Source: Nomia melanderi (lineage: Eukaryota; Arthropoda; Insecta; Hymenoptera; Halictidae). Taken from it: a DNA stretch of 64,000 bases. Position numbers and translations under genes: made by a program. Each line of letters opens with the position of its first letter. Within the stretch, counting starts at the first letter, position 1. Location: assembly GCF_051020985.1 (NCBI RefSeq), contig NC_135007.1:1299001-1363000 (forward strand). Direction: 5' to 3'. The notes beneath the pieces are model-generated. The model saw only the letters and a program-made list of their open reading frames with translations. It ran no database searches and was not told the DNA's origin. Positions 1 to 10,245 of this stretch are shown here, piece after piece.

Positions 1-270
1 ATGACTGAATGGCTTCTAAAAAATAATATCACGCATGCAGAGAACATGAGAACATTTGAGTTATATGACTTGTTAAGTCAAAATAAAATACACGACAAAA
101 GATATAAAACTGATGAAACATTAAAATTACACGGATATGGTGTCTTACGATTACCTTCATACATCTACAAGCTGAATCCGATCGAATTTGCACGGGCCGA
201 ATTAAAATGAAAAATAAGAATGAGAAATACTTCAACATTGGCAAATGATGAATTAAAAGCAGTCGTTTTT
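1..270 (+). pseudogene. DDE transposase fragment, C-terminal part (copy 1)
   Basis: An open frame enters from the left edge and stops at 208-210. It ends in a stretch of the type LPSYIYKLNPIEFARAELK, which corresponds to the third catalytic block of IS630/Tc1/mariner-type DDE transposases (usually LPPYxxxLNPIExxWxxxK). The preceding residues (WLLKNNI, then ELYDLL, then DETLKLHGYG) align with the equivalent part of the better copy at 679-2576. Similarity fades about 60 bases after the stop. The N-terminal two thirds lie outside the window or are lost. The family call rests on this single block and the match to copy 2. It is a dead fragment. Confidence 0.6.
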
Positions 271-678
271 CCTTAGTCCTTATAAAATTAGAGAAATTAG
301 ATAGTGATAAGGTAGAAATTCTTCTTCCTAGGAGTCGCCGAGAAGGAACCAAGTGCAAGGAGTGGGACAACACCACAGAGTCTCCAAGTAAAATGTTATT
401 AGCAGTTGCCAGATCCGTGGTCGTATATCGTTGAAGTAATTGGAGAAGAAGTTTTATTGGGTAGTACCGATCTTGCACCACAGCTGGTGAGTCTTACACT
501 ACCTAGGAAATTGCTCCACTCGCCCAAAGTATACATAATGTCATTTTTTTCCCGCATAAATTAAAAAGAAATGAACGGTTATGTTATATTGTTATTGTTT
601 TATTATTGTATTGTTATAGTTCTGTTAGAATAAAAGTTATTTATTTGTAATTTTTTAATTTTTATTGGAATACACAAA
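211..678. other. No gene recognised between transposase copies
   Basis: The stretch has mixed composition and becomes very AT-rich after 540. Short open frames on both strands show no family similarity that I recognise. No terminal inverted repeats that would bound either transposase copy were seen. Confidence 0.4.
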
Positions 679-2576
679 ATGGATGGTACTCCAAAACGCC
701 GCATTATTCGCAGCCAAGCGCGTACCACGGCGAAAAGGGTGGAAAATAAGTGTGATGAGGAGAAATTGAACAATACTTTACTTTTCCCATTAGAGAAATC
801 AATTGCCCGAGCAGCAGAGTATACAGGTGTATCGAAATTGGCTGTTGCTAAAATGGAACAAGAAAGTCTAGATTCGAAAGGACTGGTTCCATCACCAGGA
901 AAAGAGCGCCAAACAAATGAAATTTACAAATTTGATTGAAAAAAGAAAATTGTGCCTAGCTGTCCAAAATTATATAGTTTTCTCGTGATTATTACATAAC
1001 ATGGGTTTGAAATGGAAAAAATGGACAGATGCAGGAAAGGTTTTAACAGAACAGCCCGGCATTGTGCACTGGAGGGGAATGCATTTAAAAGTAGTCCAAC
1101 GTCGTAAATGGAGAATAGTAATATAATTTATATTGACGAAACGTGGGTGAACAGTTCTCTCATTTTCGAAAAACATTGGCACAGTGCTAAAGAGGTTGGT
1201 GTGTTAAGAAGACATAAACCATCTCACTGGCTAGTAATTGTGCATGCTGGTGAAAAATGGATTTGTGTCAAACGTTGGATTAACTTTTAAAGCTAGCACC
1301 CCTACCGGCGAATACCATGGCAACACGAATGTCATAAATTTCGAAAAATGGATTGTGGAGAAATTAATACCAAATATTCCCCCTACCTCTATACAGTGGT
1401 GGTAATGGATAATGCTCTTTATCATTCCGTTCAGATTAATAAACTACCACATAAATATTCAGGAAAGTCAGGTATGCTAAGTTGGGTTCAAGAAAACAAT
1501 ATTCCACATACAGACAGTTTGATAAAACACGATCTATGGAACTTAGTAATTTGACATAAACCAACAGAAAAAAATACACGATAGATGAAATATTAAAATC
1601 GTATGGACATTTAGCCGTACGATTACCACCTTTATATGTGCGAATTAAACCCCATTGAATTAGCCTGGGCAAAAGTAAAAAGAATAGTCAGGGAAAACAA
1701 TGTTGCAATGATTACATTACATGAATTGCAGTTATTAACGTAGAAAGCAATAAATAGTGTAACGACAATTGACTGGTTGTTCCGTCCGATATGGAACACC
1801 ATAGTAAAAGATTCTCGAAGTTTGGTTTATGACATGGACGGGGCAGACAGTTAAGTTTCGTGTTTTTTCTTATTTAATACTTTTGAATTTTATTTACTAC
1901 AACCGACATGTTTACCGTCACGACAGCAAACATTTATTTTAGTCAACTTGGATTGCATACAATAGTCATAGAATTTTGTCTCTTTCGTCTTAATAACCAA
2001 CCAGGTCATAAACTCGGGATTTCCAAAGGATCGGCCAAACATATGGGAAAGGGACTGGTTAAAGGGCGTTAGCTAGAAAATAGCAAAGATGCGCTGATTG
2101 GCGTAAAACTAAAAGGACAACTCTCATACTTAATCCAACACGAGGTGTCGACGTCTGAGACGAGAAGACACTTCGTCACTTCTCACTATTCAGTGTGCAG
2201 TCAAGATACATTCGAAAGGATTTCGGTCCTTATACATACACCACACACCAAACACACAATCACTGTTCATATTCTTATAATAAATTAATGTATTAGTTTA
2301 TCGAGTCGCAATTATTGCAGCATCCATCTTAAACATTTTCAATATCCACTAGCCGATAAGTCAGCGAGTAGAGCAGAGCATACCAAGAAAGTTTCTTTTA
2401 AAATTTTAAACAAATCGTTTGCTCACGCCTCAGCACTGGTCAAGCATACGGACGAGATTAAAAAGAAATATATACATGTGGATAGTTTATTAGAAACAAG
2501 TATGGAAAATTTTGAAGTAAGCGAAGAAAATGCAGGAAATTGTAATCACTACAGTACTTCAGAAGATGTAGAGTAA
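679..2576 (+). pseudogene. DDE transposase pseudogene (copy 2), split by a solo LTR
   Basis: Degenerate transposase of the IS630/Tc1/mariner type. ATG at 679 opens a helix-turn-helix-like N-terminus (SIARAAEYTGVSKLAVAKM, about residues 39-57). After frameshifts the first catalytic block appears as YIDETWV near 1130 and the second as VVVMDNALYH near 1400. The third, with ELNPIELAWAKVKR, lies near 1640-1685 after in-frame stops at about 1585-1610. The frame reaches an AINSVTTIDW block at about 1745-1776, is interrupted by an LTR at 1778, and resumes at 2441 as VKHTDEIKKKYIHVD, ending at TAA 2574-2576. Several frameshifts and stops make it inactive. The rejoined C-terminus is one base out of frame. 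The insertion dates after transposase decay began or while it was already neutral; the order cannot be told from one copy. Confidence 0.65.
1778..2435 (+). mobile_element. Solo BEL-type LTR inserted in transposase pseudogene
   Basis: The 658-bp insertion starts TGTTCC and ends CAGCA. It is flanked by CTGGT at 1773-1777 and 2436-2440, a 5-bp target-site duplication that fits BEL/Pao integration. Transposase coding sequence stops at its left edge and resumes at its right edge, so the borders are independently supported. It matches two other copies in the window (20869 and 24634) from the first base. It contains a GCGCTGATTGG (inverted CCAAT) box at 2091-2101 and an AATAAATT-type A-rich signal near 2280. 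The first 21 bases form a hairpin with TGTTCC/GGAACA arms. No internal retroelement sequence remains, so it arose by LTR-LTR recombination. Confidence 0.8.
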
Positions 2577-2749
2577 AAAAACAGAAACAGTTACATTTTA
2601 TTTCAATGCTTATTCTTAACAATTGTTACAATTGTGGGTAAGGATAAGTATTAAAAATATATACAATTCTTACATTTTCTTGTTGTACAAATTTTCTGAG
2701 GAAGTTACCGTCGTCTTCGTCATCGTTTTCCGAATCTGCATTTAAAAAC

Positions 2750-3012
2750 TTAACACTAAACGTACCAGCATTTTATAAATAACTATTTACATTCTAACTA
2801 GCCAAATAATTAGTTATAAAATAAAGGTAAACAAATTGGACGAGCAATTTTTGAAGTAAAAACTTAAAGAAAAGGAAAGACAAAACCTGATAAACCGATT
2901 AATCGGACAATATAAGAATTGGTAGAAAGTTAAATAGACGGAAGAAAATACAAAATTTTTAATGAAACTTTAAAACCGATCATTTGACCGATCGTGGTAC
3001 GTTTAGTGTTAA
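2750..3012. mobile_element. TTAA-flanked MITE (piggyBac-like)
   Basis: A 263-bp AT-rich block has perfect 17-bp inverted ends: TTAACACTAAACGTACC at 2750-2766 and its complement at 2996-3012. The terminal TTAA on both sides is the usual piggyBac target duplication. No coding potential. The piggyBac assignment is by termini only. Confidence 0.65.
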
Positions 3013-3722
3013 ATTATCTATGGTAGGTTTCAATAACTTACGAAAATTTTCGTAAATTCTGTCATTAAAAATTTGTCCTCTCCGTTGTAATTTTTGTTTT
3101 TTTTTTCGTTCGTATTTGTAATTTATTAAGTAATGGCTTCGAAAGTTTTCATATTATACTTTACTTTTTTAAAAGTATTATATCAATACTTTTCTTATTT
3201 TTCGTTTTACGCCTGCTCAAAGGTATTCAATAAGGTCAAGGTCGCACATACATGGGGGTAATCTATAAACATTATAGACTATTAGATTATTATTTTGTTT
3301 ATTTTGTCGGTTTCTGAAACCGTACGTCTCAACCGTAGGATTCATTTCAAGAATTAATCCTGTGTTCGGTGTAAATCCGGTTGTCTATCAACACGAATAA
3401 GTACGAGCTGAAAAGAAGAGCTTGTATTTTTCAATATAACGATCATTTCATTGTTTTTCCAACATTGTCAAAAGCATAGTATAGAATCCACCCATGTTTA
3501 ATAGATATAAATAATATTTTGATATTCTCTTTTGTGGTGCTTAGTTGCGTTTAAAGATTTCTCTTTTTACATTTTAATTACATCAACTGATAATTACTAA
3601 TACGCAAACTAAAGATAAAAGTGTTCTGTTTATGCATAAAAGTAAATGGAACAATTTTGTTTTAATAATATCATATATAACACCTTCCCTGCCGCGTGGG
3701 GCGTATACGAGTCCGTATCCAA
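3013..3722. other. Unassigned AT-rich spacer
   Basis: No coding or repeat structure was recognised. The right limit is where similarity to the BEL/Pao pol fragment ends. Confidence 0.4.
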
Positions 3723-6042
3723 TGTAGCGCACAACTCCAATCGTGGTAAAGTGATTGTTTTAATTGGGGCAACCCTTGATTTCGAGGCTATTAACTGCGT
3801 TGAAGTTTTACCGTGTTTGTCGACTCCGCGAATGTAAATGCACGTCCCATAAGCTTGCTCACTGGCATCGCAGAATCCGTGTAATTGCAACATTTCATAC
3901 TCTTTTGGAGTGATCTGTGGTCTTATATTTAAATTCTTTAATTGAATAAAATCGTGACAGTATGTACTCCATTGAGTATGGATGTCCAGCGGTACTGATT
4001 CGTCCCAGTCCAGCTGTAGTTTCCAGAGCGATTGTAATAATATTTTTGCGCGTACGTTTACGGGTCCCAATATTCCAAGAGGATCGAAAAGCGTTGCAGT
4101 TTGAGAGAGTATTGTTCGTTTAGTCACGCGGTTGGGTTGCCTTAGTTCTTGAATGTCATGTGTAATCGTGTCATGTTTAGTATTCCAGCATAGTCCTAAC
4201 GTCTTTACCGTATCGTCCAGGTCAAGTCGTAAAAGTCGGTCGTTTGTTCTGTCACCTAATGTCTCTGTCAGTCGCTAGTCATTCGCTGCCCATTGACGGA
4301 GTTTAAATCCAGCTCGTTTACAGATGTTTATTAATTCGTCGCGTATAATCACGGCCTCGTCATATGTCCTAGCCCCAGTCAGAAGGTCATCTACGTAGAA
4401 ATCCTCGCGAATTATTGTAGCTGCCCGCGAGAACTCCTTTCCTTCGTCAGCGGCGAGCTGATGTAATGTTCGAATGGCTAGAAAGGGTGCAGCGGATGTG
4501 TCGTAAGTTACCGTATTCAGCATGTACGTTTTAATCGGATCGCACACATTCGAGCGCTACAAAACTTTCTCGTACACGCGGTCCTTCGGGTGAACCAGAA
4601 TCTGACGGTACATCTTCTCCACATTAGCGGTCATCACATATGAGGGTGATCGAAAACGCACTAATATGGAGAAGAGATCCTCCTGAATGGTCGGTCCTAC
4701 CAGTAACGCGTCATTTAGAGAGATCCCGTTTGACGTTTTGACCGATGCATCGAAAACAACCCGGAGTTTTGTGGTTAAGCTCGATTGCTTTACTACGGAG
4801 TGGTGCGGTAAATAATAGCCCTGCTCGGTGGGTGAAGTCTTAAGTAGGGACATGTGTCCCAATCTCAAATACTCGTCCATAAATGTTTCATATTCGCGCC
4901 TTACATTTGGGCACTTAGCAAGCTTGCGTTCTAAACTGTGGAATCGTTTGAGCGCCACTGAGTGTGATTCCCCGAGTTTTACCACGTTATCCTTGAATGG
5001 AAGGCGAACAATATACCTGCCGGTCACGGTGTCACGGTCAAATTGCGATCGAAAGTGTTCCTCGCAGGCTAAATTTTCTGCGGAGATCAGAGGTTCTCGA
5101 GGCAGTTCCTCGACCTCCCAAACGTTGCAGCGAATGAGGTTGTGATTAGCATTATGTGTGAGGTTGCCCGCTACGATCCAACCCAGCCTTGTTTTTTGGA
5201 TTACTTTAGTATCGTCCGCTAATGAAAGTTGTCCAATGCATAAAAGTTTCAAAAATAATTCAGCGCCTACTAACCCGTCTACCCCGAAGTTGGGGTCAGC
5301 AAGGGGGAGATTTCTCGGAATTTTGAGGTCGGTTTTCGAAAACGTTCGAGACGGTACGGGCTCTGTTATTTGCGGTATAATTAGGAAGGTTCCATCGACG
5401 TTAAATTGATTCACCCGCGAATAAAGCGACCTTCTAATCGCCTTCCTTATAAAGGTAGATTTTTGTGCGATTCCCGTTATTAGAATCTTTACGTTTTGGT
5501 AGGGCAATCCTAATCTTTTGGCAAATCGCTTGGCGAGGAAATGAGATTGGGACCCTGAATCGAGGAGTAATCGACACGGTTGTCGATTGCCGTGGATATC
5601 TCGGAGGTTCACGACCGCGGTAGATAAAAGGACTTAACCCCCCGCATTCGCCCCTAATGCCGAAAACGTTGACCTGAACCGCGTCCCGCGATTCGTCCGG
5701 CCGATCCTTATGTAGCAGCGTATGATGTTTCTCGTTACACCGTTTACATGTGCTAGCCGTGCAATTTTTAGCTATGTGACCGACGCGTAGGCAATTACTA
5801 CATAATTCGGCCTTTTTTATCAGTGCACATCGTTTTTCTAAGTTAGCATCCACGAGTTTTACACACGATTGTGTAAAATGTTTCCCTTGGCATAGAGCGC
5901 ATGTGATATTTGTAACTGAATGTGCGCGGAGCGATTGCGATGATTTGTTACTTGGATTTGGATTCCCGTTTGGCCGGACATTTAGCGATTCCGGTTTATG
6001 CGAGCTTTCGCATCTGGCTGTACCTAACAGCTTTTGTCTATC
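3723..6042 (-). pseudogene. BEL/Pao fragment B: Gag zinc knuckle, protease, RT, RNase H
   Basis: Read right to left, the segment gives Gag zinc-knuckle motifs (CALCQGKHFTQSC, then CSNCLRVGHIAKNC and CKRCNEKHH, about 5900-5700). A retroviral-type aspartic protease follows with LLDSGS near 5550, then RT from about 5000. The RT catalytic FYVDD is intact at about 4400. The Peptidase_A17/RNase H region has LHGFCDASEQAYG near 3870. Breaks are a frameshift between gag and protease (about 5640), one at about 4550 and a TAG at 4275-4277. Similarity stops abruptly after LPRLELCAT at about 3723, so the rest of RNase H, integrase and 3' LTR are missing. The right end is fused to element A. The DSGS protease signature differs from the DTC/ETC/NTC type of A, D and E, so B belongs to another BEL lineage, closer to C. 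Confidence 0.75.
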
Positions 6043-7521
6043 GTGGCCGGGAGTCAGGGCTGAAGGATCATTGGGATCCGCGGATAGGGGTGTGAAAGGA
6101 CGTGAATTGAGGATGGCCTCGACTTCAATCATTGTGTCGGCGCCCGTGAGGAGATTATTGACGCATAGATCTCGTTTGATGATCGCTGCTGCTGTCGGAT
6201 ATGCGTTTCCCTCATCGTCTGCTAATTGATGAACGCATCTGATGGCGAGATATGGAGCCGATGATAGTCCAAACGTGACTACATTCATCTCGTAAGTTCT
6301 TAAGCAACCATTATGATCTCTCCACAAAATGCGTTGGTAAGCACGATCCTCTGGTCGAACGAGGAATTGGCGGTACATCTTCTCGACGTTCCCGGTTATG
6401 ACGAACGCATGTATACGGAAGTGCAAGAGTAGGGAAAAGAGGTCATCCTGTATTGTAGGGCCTATCATTAGCGCGTCGTTTAATGACGTGCCGCTACTTG
6501 CCTTTGCAGACCCGTCGAAAACCACGCGTACCTTGGTCGTCGTACTAGATGGTTTTATGACGGCGTGGTGCGGCAGGTGGAAGCCCGGTGCGTCGAAGGT
6601 TTCTACCTGCGTCATGTGCCCGAGCGCTAGATAATCCCTCATGACCGCGGTGTATTCTTTTCCCAATTCCGGATCTCGTTCTAGTTTCCGTTAAAGCGAA
6701 CGGAAACGATGCAGAGCGCGCGTTCGTGATTCGCCTAGTTCGTTCTATTTTTCGTTGAACGGTAACGCAACCACGTATCGTCCGGAATGGTCGCGTCGAA
6801 CGGTTTTTACGAAATGTTCTTCGCACTCGTGCTCTTCCGTCGATAAGTGTCGAACCTGAGGTCCTTCTTCCACTTCTCAGAATTCCTGCAGGTTGAAGTT
6901 CAGATTCGTGACGAAGGCCTCGCGGCTCGTGCTTGTGGCGGCGACGGTTGGGACGTTTCCCCCGATGATCCAACCTAGTTGCGTTTTCTGGAGAACCAAA
7001 TCGCGTCCATCTCGGTCGGAAAGGTCGATTTGACCGATGCTGAGGCACAGCAGTGCTGGGCCGGTGCCGATCAGCATGTCTATTCTTCCTGGTTGGTGGA
7101 ACGATGAATCTGCCAGAGGAACGTTGGCCGGTATACGCAACCTTGATCGGTCTAATGGGACGTCCGGTACCCGTTCCGAAATTTGCGGGATCGCGAAAAA
7201 CGTCAGTGACCGTTGGAAATTGGACAACCGCGATTTAATGGTTGTGGATACCAATTTGTTCGATACTGTATTCACTCGGTTGAGGCCTTGAATGGCTACG
7301 GATGCCCGGGTCGACGGCAAACGTAGCTTCTTCGCGAGGTCCTCCGTGATGAAATTAGCATTGGAGCAGGTCTCAACCAACGTTCGACACTGCACGGGTT
7401 GTCGGTTGTTGTCGAATACCTGCACGACTGCGGTTGCCAGTAATCCGTTTGTTTTCCCGTCAGATATGAAGGAAACGCCTTGTCGTCGTGGTGTTGGCCG
7501 GCCGGTGCCTTTCCGTCGTAG
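6043..7521 (-). pseudogene. BEL/Pao element A pol remnant (protease, RT, scrap of integrase)
   Basis: The pol frame follows the gag TGA at 7522-7524 without a shift and enters the protease domain. There CRTLVETCSNANF (about 7380) has Glu where related copies have the catalytic Asp. The frame breaks near 6880 and 6650 and continues as RT (about 6666-6135). The catalytic YVDD is replaced by CVNN at 6154-6165. Immediately afterwards the sequence jumps to an integrase C-terminal segment (EVEAILNSRPFTPLS to ALTPGH, 6132-6043). RNase H, the zinc finger and the integrase core were therefore deleted. At 6042 it is joined to the Gag zinc-knuckle region of fragment B with the frame still open. Inactive. 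Confidence 0.75.
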
Positions 7522-8872
7522 TCAGGTTTTCCTGGCTTCTGCCTTCGGCGATGCATCCCGATGGAGCTTCGTATTGTGATGCCCATGACAGACTCGACAT
7601 TTTCCTCCGTGGCAGGCTTCGATGGCGTGGTCTCCTTGGAGGCAGTTGACGCAAAGGTTTGCCTTGCGTGCTGAAGGCGACGAGTCACCGTCATATCCAG
7701 GAATTTGGCGCATTGGTACGCCGGATGCGTACCTGAGTTGCAAATTTTGCAGCTCGAATGTGCTGTTGCCACGAAGGTTTGCCTCCTGGCCGTCCGCGGC
7801 GATGACGGCTTCCTGGGAGGTACTGCCGTTTTCCGTGGGAATACCGGTGACCTTTTCGCGGGTTGTTGCGATGTCGCGACAGTTACTGGTGAAGCTCGAT
7901 TCGCGATCGAGATTGGAGATTTCGTGGGCGCATCCTCGGTCCTGCATCGATGGGACGCGTTTCGGAGATGTCGAAAGATGTCGGCGATTTTCGGCATCGT
8001 CGTGTCGGACAGCGTTTGCTCCCATTCCCGTTTCGTCCCCGTACTCATTTTAGAGATCGCGATACTGGCTAGGAGGTCGTTCGCGATGTCTTCCCACGAT
8101 CTTCCCAGCGCGTGTAACGATCTTATGTGCGACTGCATGTGGTTGATTAAGTCGCGGATCGATTCGGCGGTGTCATCGATCATGACGGGAGTGTCGCGAA
8201 GCAATGCGGAATGTTGCAGCACGAGTGCCCTCGTGTTGTCATAGGTCTCGATCAATTGATCCCACGCTGCCTTATAGTTGTCCTCGCTAATTGTGAACGA
8301 CTCGATCGCGGATTCAGCCTTGCCGGATAAAGAAAATCGCAGATAATGCAACTTTTGTATATCTGTCAACCCCGGGTGCGAATGGATCATGGTTGATAAT
8401 GCGTCTTCGAACGCGACCCATTTCTCAAGCCGGCCATCAAACTTCGGTAGGTCGATTTTCGGCAGGTGGACCCCGATTGCGGCCGACGATGCTGACAACG
8501 CGGGAGAATCGTTCGCGCTTCTTATCGCCATTGGTGGTTGTGTGGTCGCCCGCTCCGCGTCTTGCAGTACCGTGATGGCCGTCGCGATGACGTCATCGTA
8601 CTGCTCGGTTACCGCTTCCCGTTCCGCCTCCGTTTGCTCGAAATCCTCGATGAGCCCCAGCTGGTCTTCGTTTCGTTGAAGTTCTCGAAAAGCTTTCGCA
8701 GCCTCTCAACGCGTTCGCGGAGTTTTACGCGTTCCTTCGCGGAATCTTGATAGATCTCTAGCGCGTTATTAAGGGACGTAATTTGTGATTTGAACGTGCG
8801 GCATTTGTTTTTGAGTAGGCGGATTGTTTGTGTTTGATTTGTACTTGATTCGTTTGTTGACGCGTTCGCCAT
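7522..8872 (-). pseudogene. BEL/Pao element A gag pseudogene
   Basis: Retrotransposon Gag, the capsid/nucleocapsid precursor. I take the ATG at 8872 (MANAST) rather than one 13 codons upstream, because the gag of element D starts at the equivalent place. An N-terminal coiled-coil-like stretch is followed, after a 1-bp shift near 8675, by the DUF1759-type core (LPKIDLPKFDGRLEKW, about 8470). Zinc knuckles follow: CKICNSGTHPAYQC (about 7750), then in another frame CVNCLQGDHAIEAC and CRVCHGHHNTKLH (about 7650-7560). At least two frameshifts. Gag ends in TGA-CTA (7522-7519), in frame with pol. Confidence 0.75.
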
Positions 8873-9173
8873 TTCGATAGTAAGAAGAAGTCGAGACGTG
8901 GGAAAGAACAATCAAGGATATCGCACGAAATGATCGATCGGTGAATCTTAACGAGCCTACCTTGAATGATGCGGAGGACATGGTTGTTCGGAAACTTCCC
9001 GGTTTTGAGCTGCAACAGATTGGGCTCGCCGTTCCTCGCCCTGTAGTCTGCTGTTTGGCTGCTCTGGAATCGTGTTGTTCGCCCAATCTGGATTCCTAGC
9101 GTCAGACCTCGAATCGGATGGTTGATAGCTTTCCTTGGATCCACTTATGCATTGTACTTTCACAGAACGCAGG

Positions 9174-9191
9174 ATCCGGCTCGAAGGACCA
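9174..9191 (-). promoter_or_regulatory. Primer-binding site of element A (tRNA-Tyr type)
   Basis: On the plus strand the sequence reads ATCCGGCTCGAAGGACCA, the 3' end of animal tRNA-Tyr including CCA. On the element strand it begins TGGTCC, five bases after the LTR end. It is the reverse-transcription primer site. The tRNA identity is from memory of insect tRNA-Tyr. Confidence 0.75.
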
Positions 9192-9195
9192 AAAA

Positions 9196-9760
9196 TGTGA
9201 CGTCGCAGCGTGGCAACCTCGATAGTTGCACGCCCGTACACGATTATTAACGCGGATTTAATTCCTCGGCTGGGGTTGTAAATCCCAGCTTTAACTTTAG
9301 GTCTCGTTAATACTCGCGACGCTTCGATCTCCAAATTTCTTCAGAAATCGACTGATTCGATTCTGATCTCCGAATGATTGAGATCCGACCACCGGTTTCT
9401 CACGATACTGAGAACCCGTTTTGATGTTGCGCGGTTTGAGACGAACGAATTCTCGAATTTCGAATTGGATACTTCTTCGGAGTGTGAAGCTGAAGTGTAG
9501 TTGTCGCGAACGATGGACTTAACTGAATGTGTGAATGAATGAATGATATCTCGTTACTCCGAACGGTTGAGTATCTGAGAATATCGTCACTCAGAACGGT
9601 TGAGTGATTCTTAACTATTCTAATTGATGTTAACTGCGTAATTGATTCGAGTGCGATGCTATAAGTGTTTTTATACAACACCTACAGGTTTTGTATCGAG
9701 TGCGCTGATTGGAAAGTCGAAAATACCCTCGTATCGAGTACGGTGGTGGGCGCCATTGCT
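9196..9760 (-). mobile_element. 5' LTR of element A (5'-truncated)
   Basis: The LTR ends at 9196 (TGTGACGTC on plus, ...ACA on the element strand), next to the PBS. It matches the solo LTR at 24634-25425 over several blocks, such as the GGTGTTGTATAAAAACAC TATA-like segment (about 9668-9690) and the GCTGGG...CCCAGC stem-loop at 9269-9289. Similarity stops near 9760, so the LTR's own 5' end, which should start TGTTCC, is missing. The right limit is approximate. Confidence 0.7.
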
Positions 9761-10140
9761 GACTTAAGTTTGGAAATGACGAGGAATTAAACGGAATGAA
9801 AGGATGGCGATAGACTTACTCAATGACGGCGATGCAGTTGCTTCTGCTGTTGTATCTGCCTCAGGATGCTGCTTTGTAGACGAGTCCTCCAATGAATGCT
9901 GCACCCACTGCGCAGCGTTGTTCGTTGTACAGGAATCGGCTTCCTCGTCGATTTGAATTCAGAAGTCTTCACCAGGAGTTGCTCCGATTGCGGTGGTTGC
10001 GATCAAGACCCCTGTGGTACTTGATTTCTTGTTGCTGACTGATTCAAGACCCCAATGGCACTTGGAATACCAGTCGATTGAATTAAGGCCCCACTGACAC
10101 TTAATTCGTTGGGAATGAATCACGGATACACTGACACGAT
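9761..10140 (-). mobile_element. Leader remnant of BEL/Pao fragment F
   Basis: The sequence lies just downstream (element sense) of the PBS at 10141-10158 and has no open frame of note. It contains a strong splice-donor-like GTAAGT on the minus strand (9814-9819), as the leaders of A, C, D and E do. It probably represents the untranslated leader of F, cut where A's LTR begins. Confidence 0.45.
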
Positions 10141-10158
10141 ATCCGGCTCGAAGGACCA
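10141..10158 (-). promoter_or_regulatory. Primer-binding site of fragment F (tRNA-Tyr type)
   Basis: The same 18 bases as in A, D and E, four bases left of the LTR end at 10163. Confidence 0.7.
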
Positions 10159-10162
10159 AAAT

Positions 10163-10245
10163 TGTAGCGTCCTAGCACCGCAATTGTTCGTACAATTTCA
10201 CGAGGTTGTAAATCCCGTTTACGCGGATCGCGACGGTGAATTAGA
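10163..10245 (-). mobile_element. LTR end of fragment F
   Basis: Only the last 80 or so bases of an LTR remain, including the ACG...CGT stem-loop with a GATTTACAAC loop at 10200-10218. This is the same motif as in A, E and the 24.6-kb LTR. It is joined to the truncated gag of C at about 10245. Confidence 0.55.

Noticed and set aside
5630..5660. Programmed frameshift at the G-run between gag and protease of fragment B
   Set aside because: The G-run is there, but no proper slippery heptamer in the gag frame and the fragment is decayed elsewhere. An indel is simpler.
7622..8244. Plus-strand open frames of 143 and 179 codons
   Set aside because: Antisense shadows of the element A gag, which is clearly coding-derived on the minus strand.
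9174..9191. Possible tRNA-Tyr gene
   Set aside because: Only the last 18 bases of the tRNA with an encoded CCA are present, next to an LTR end. This is a primer-binding site.
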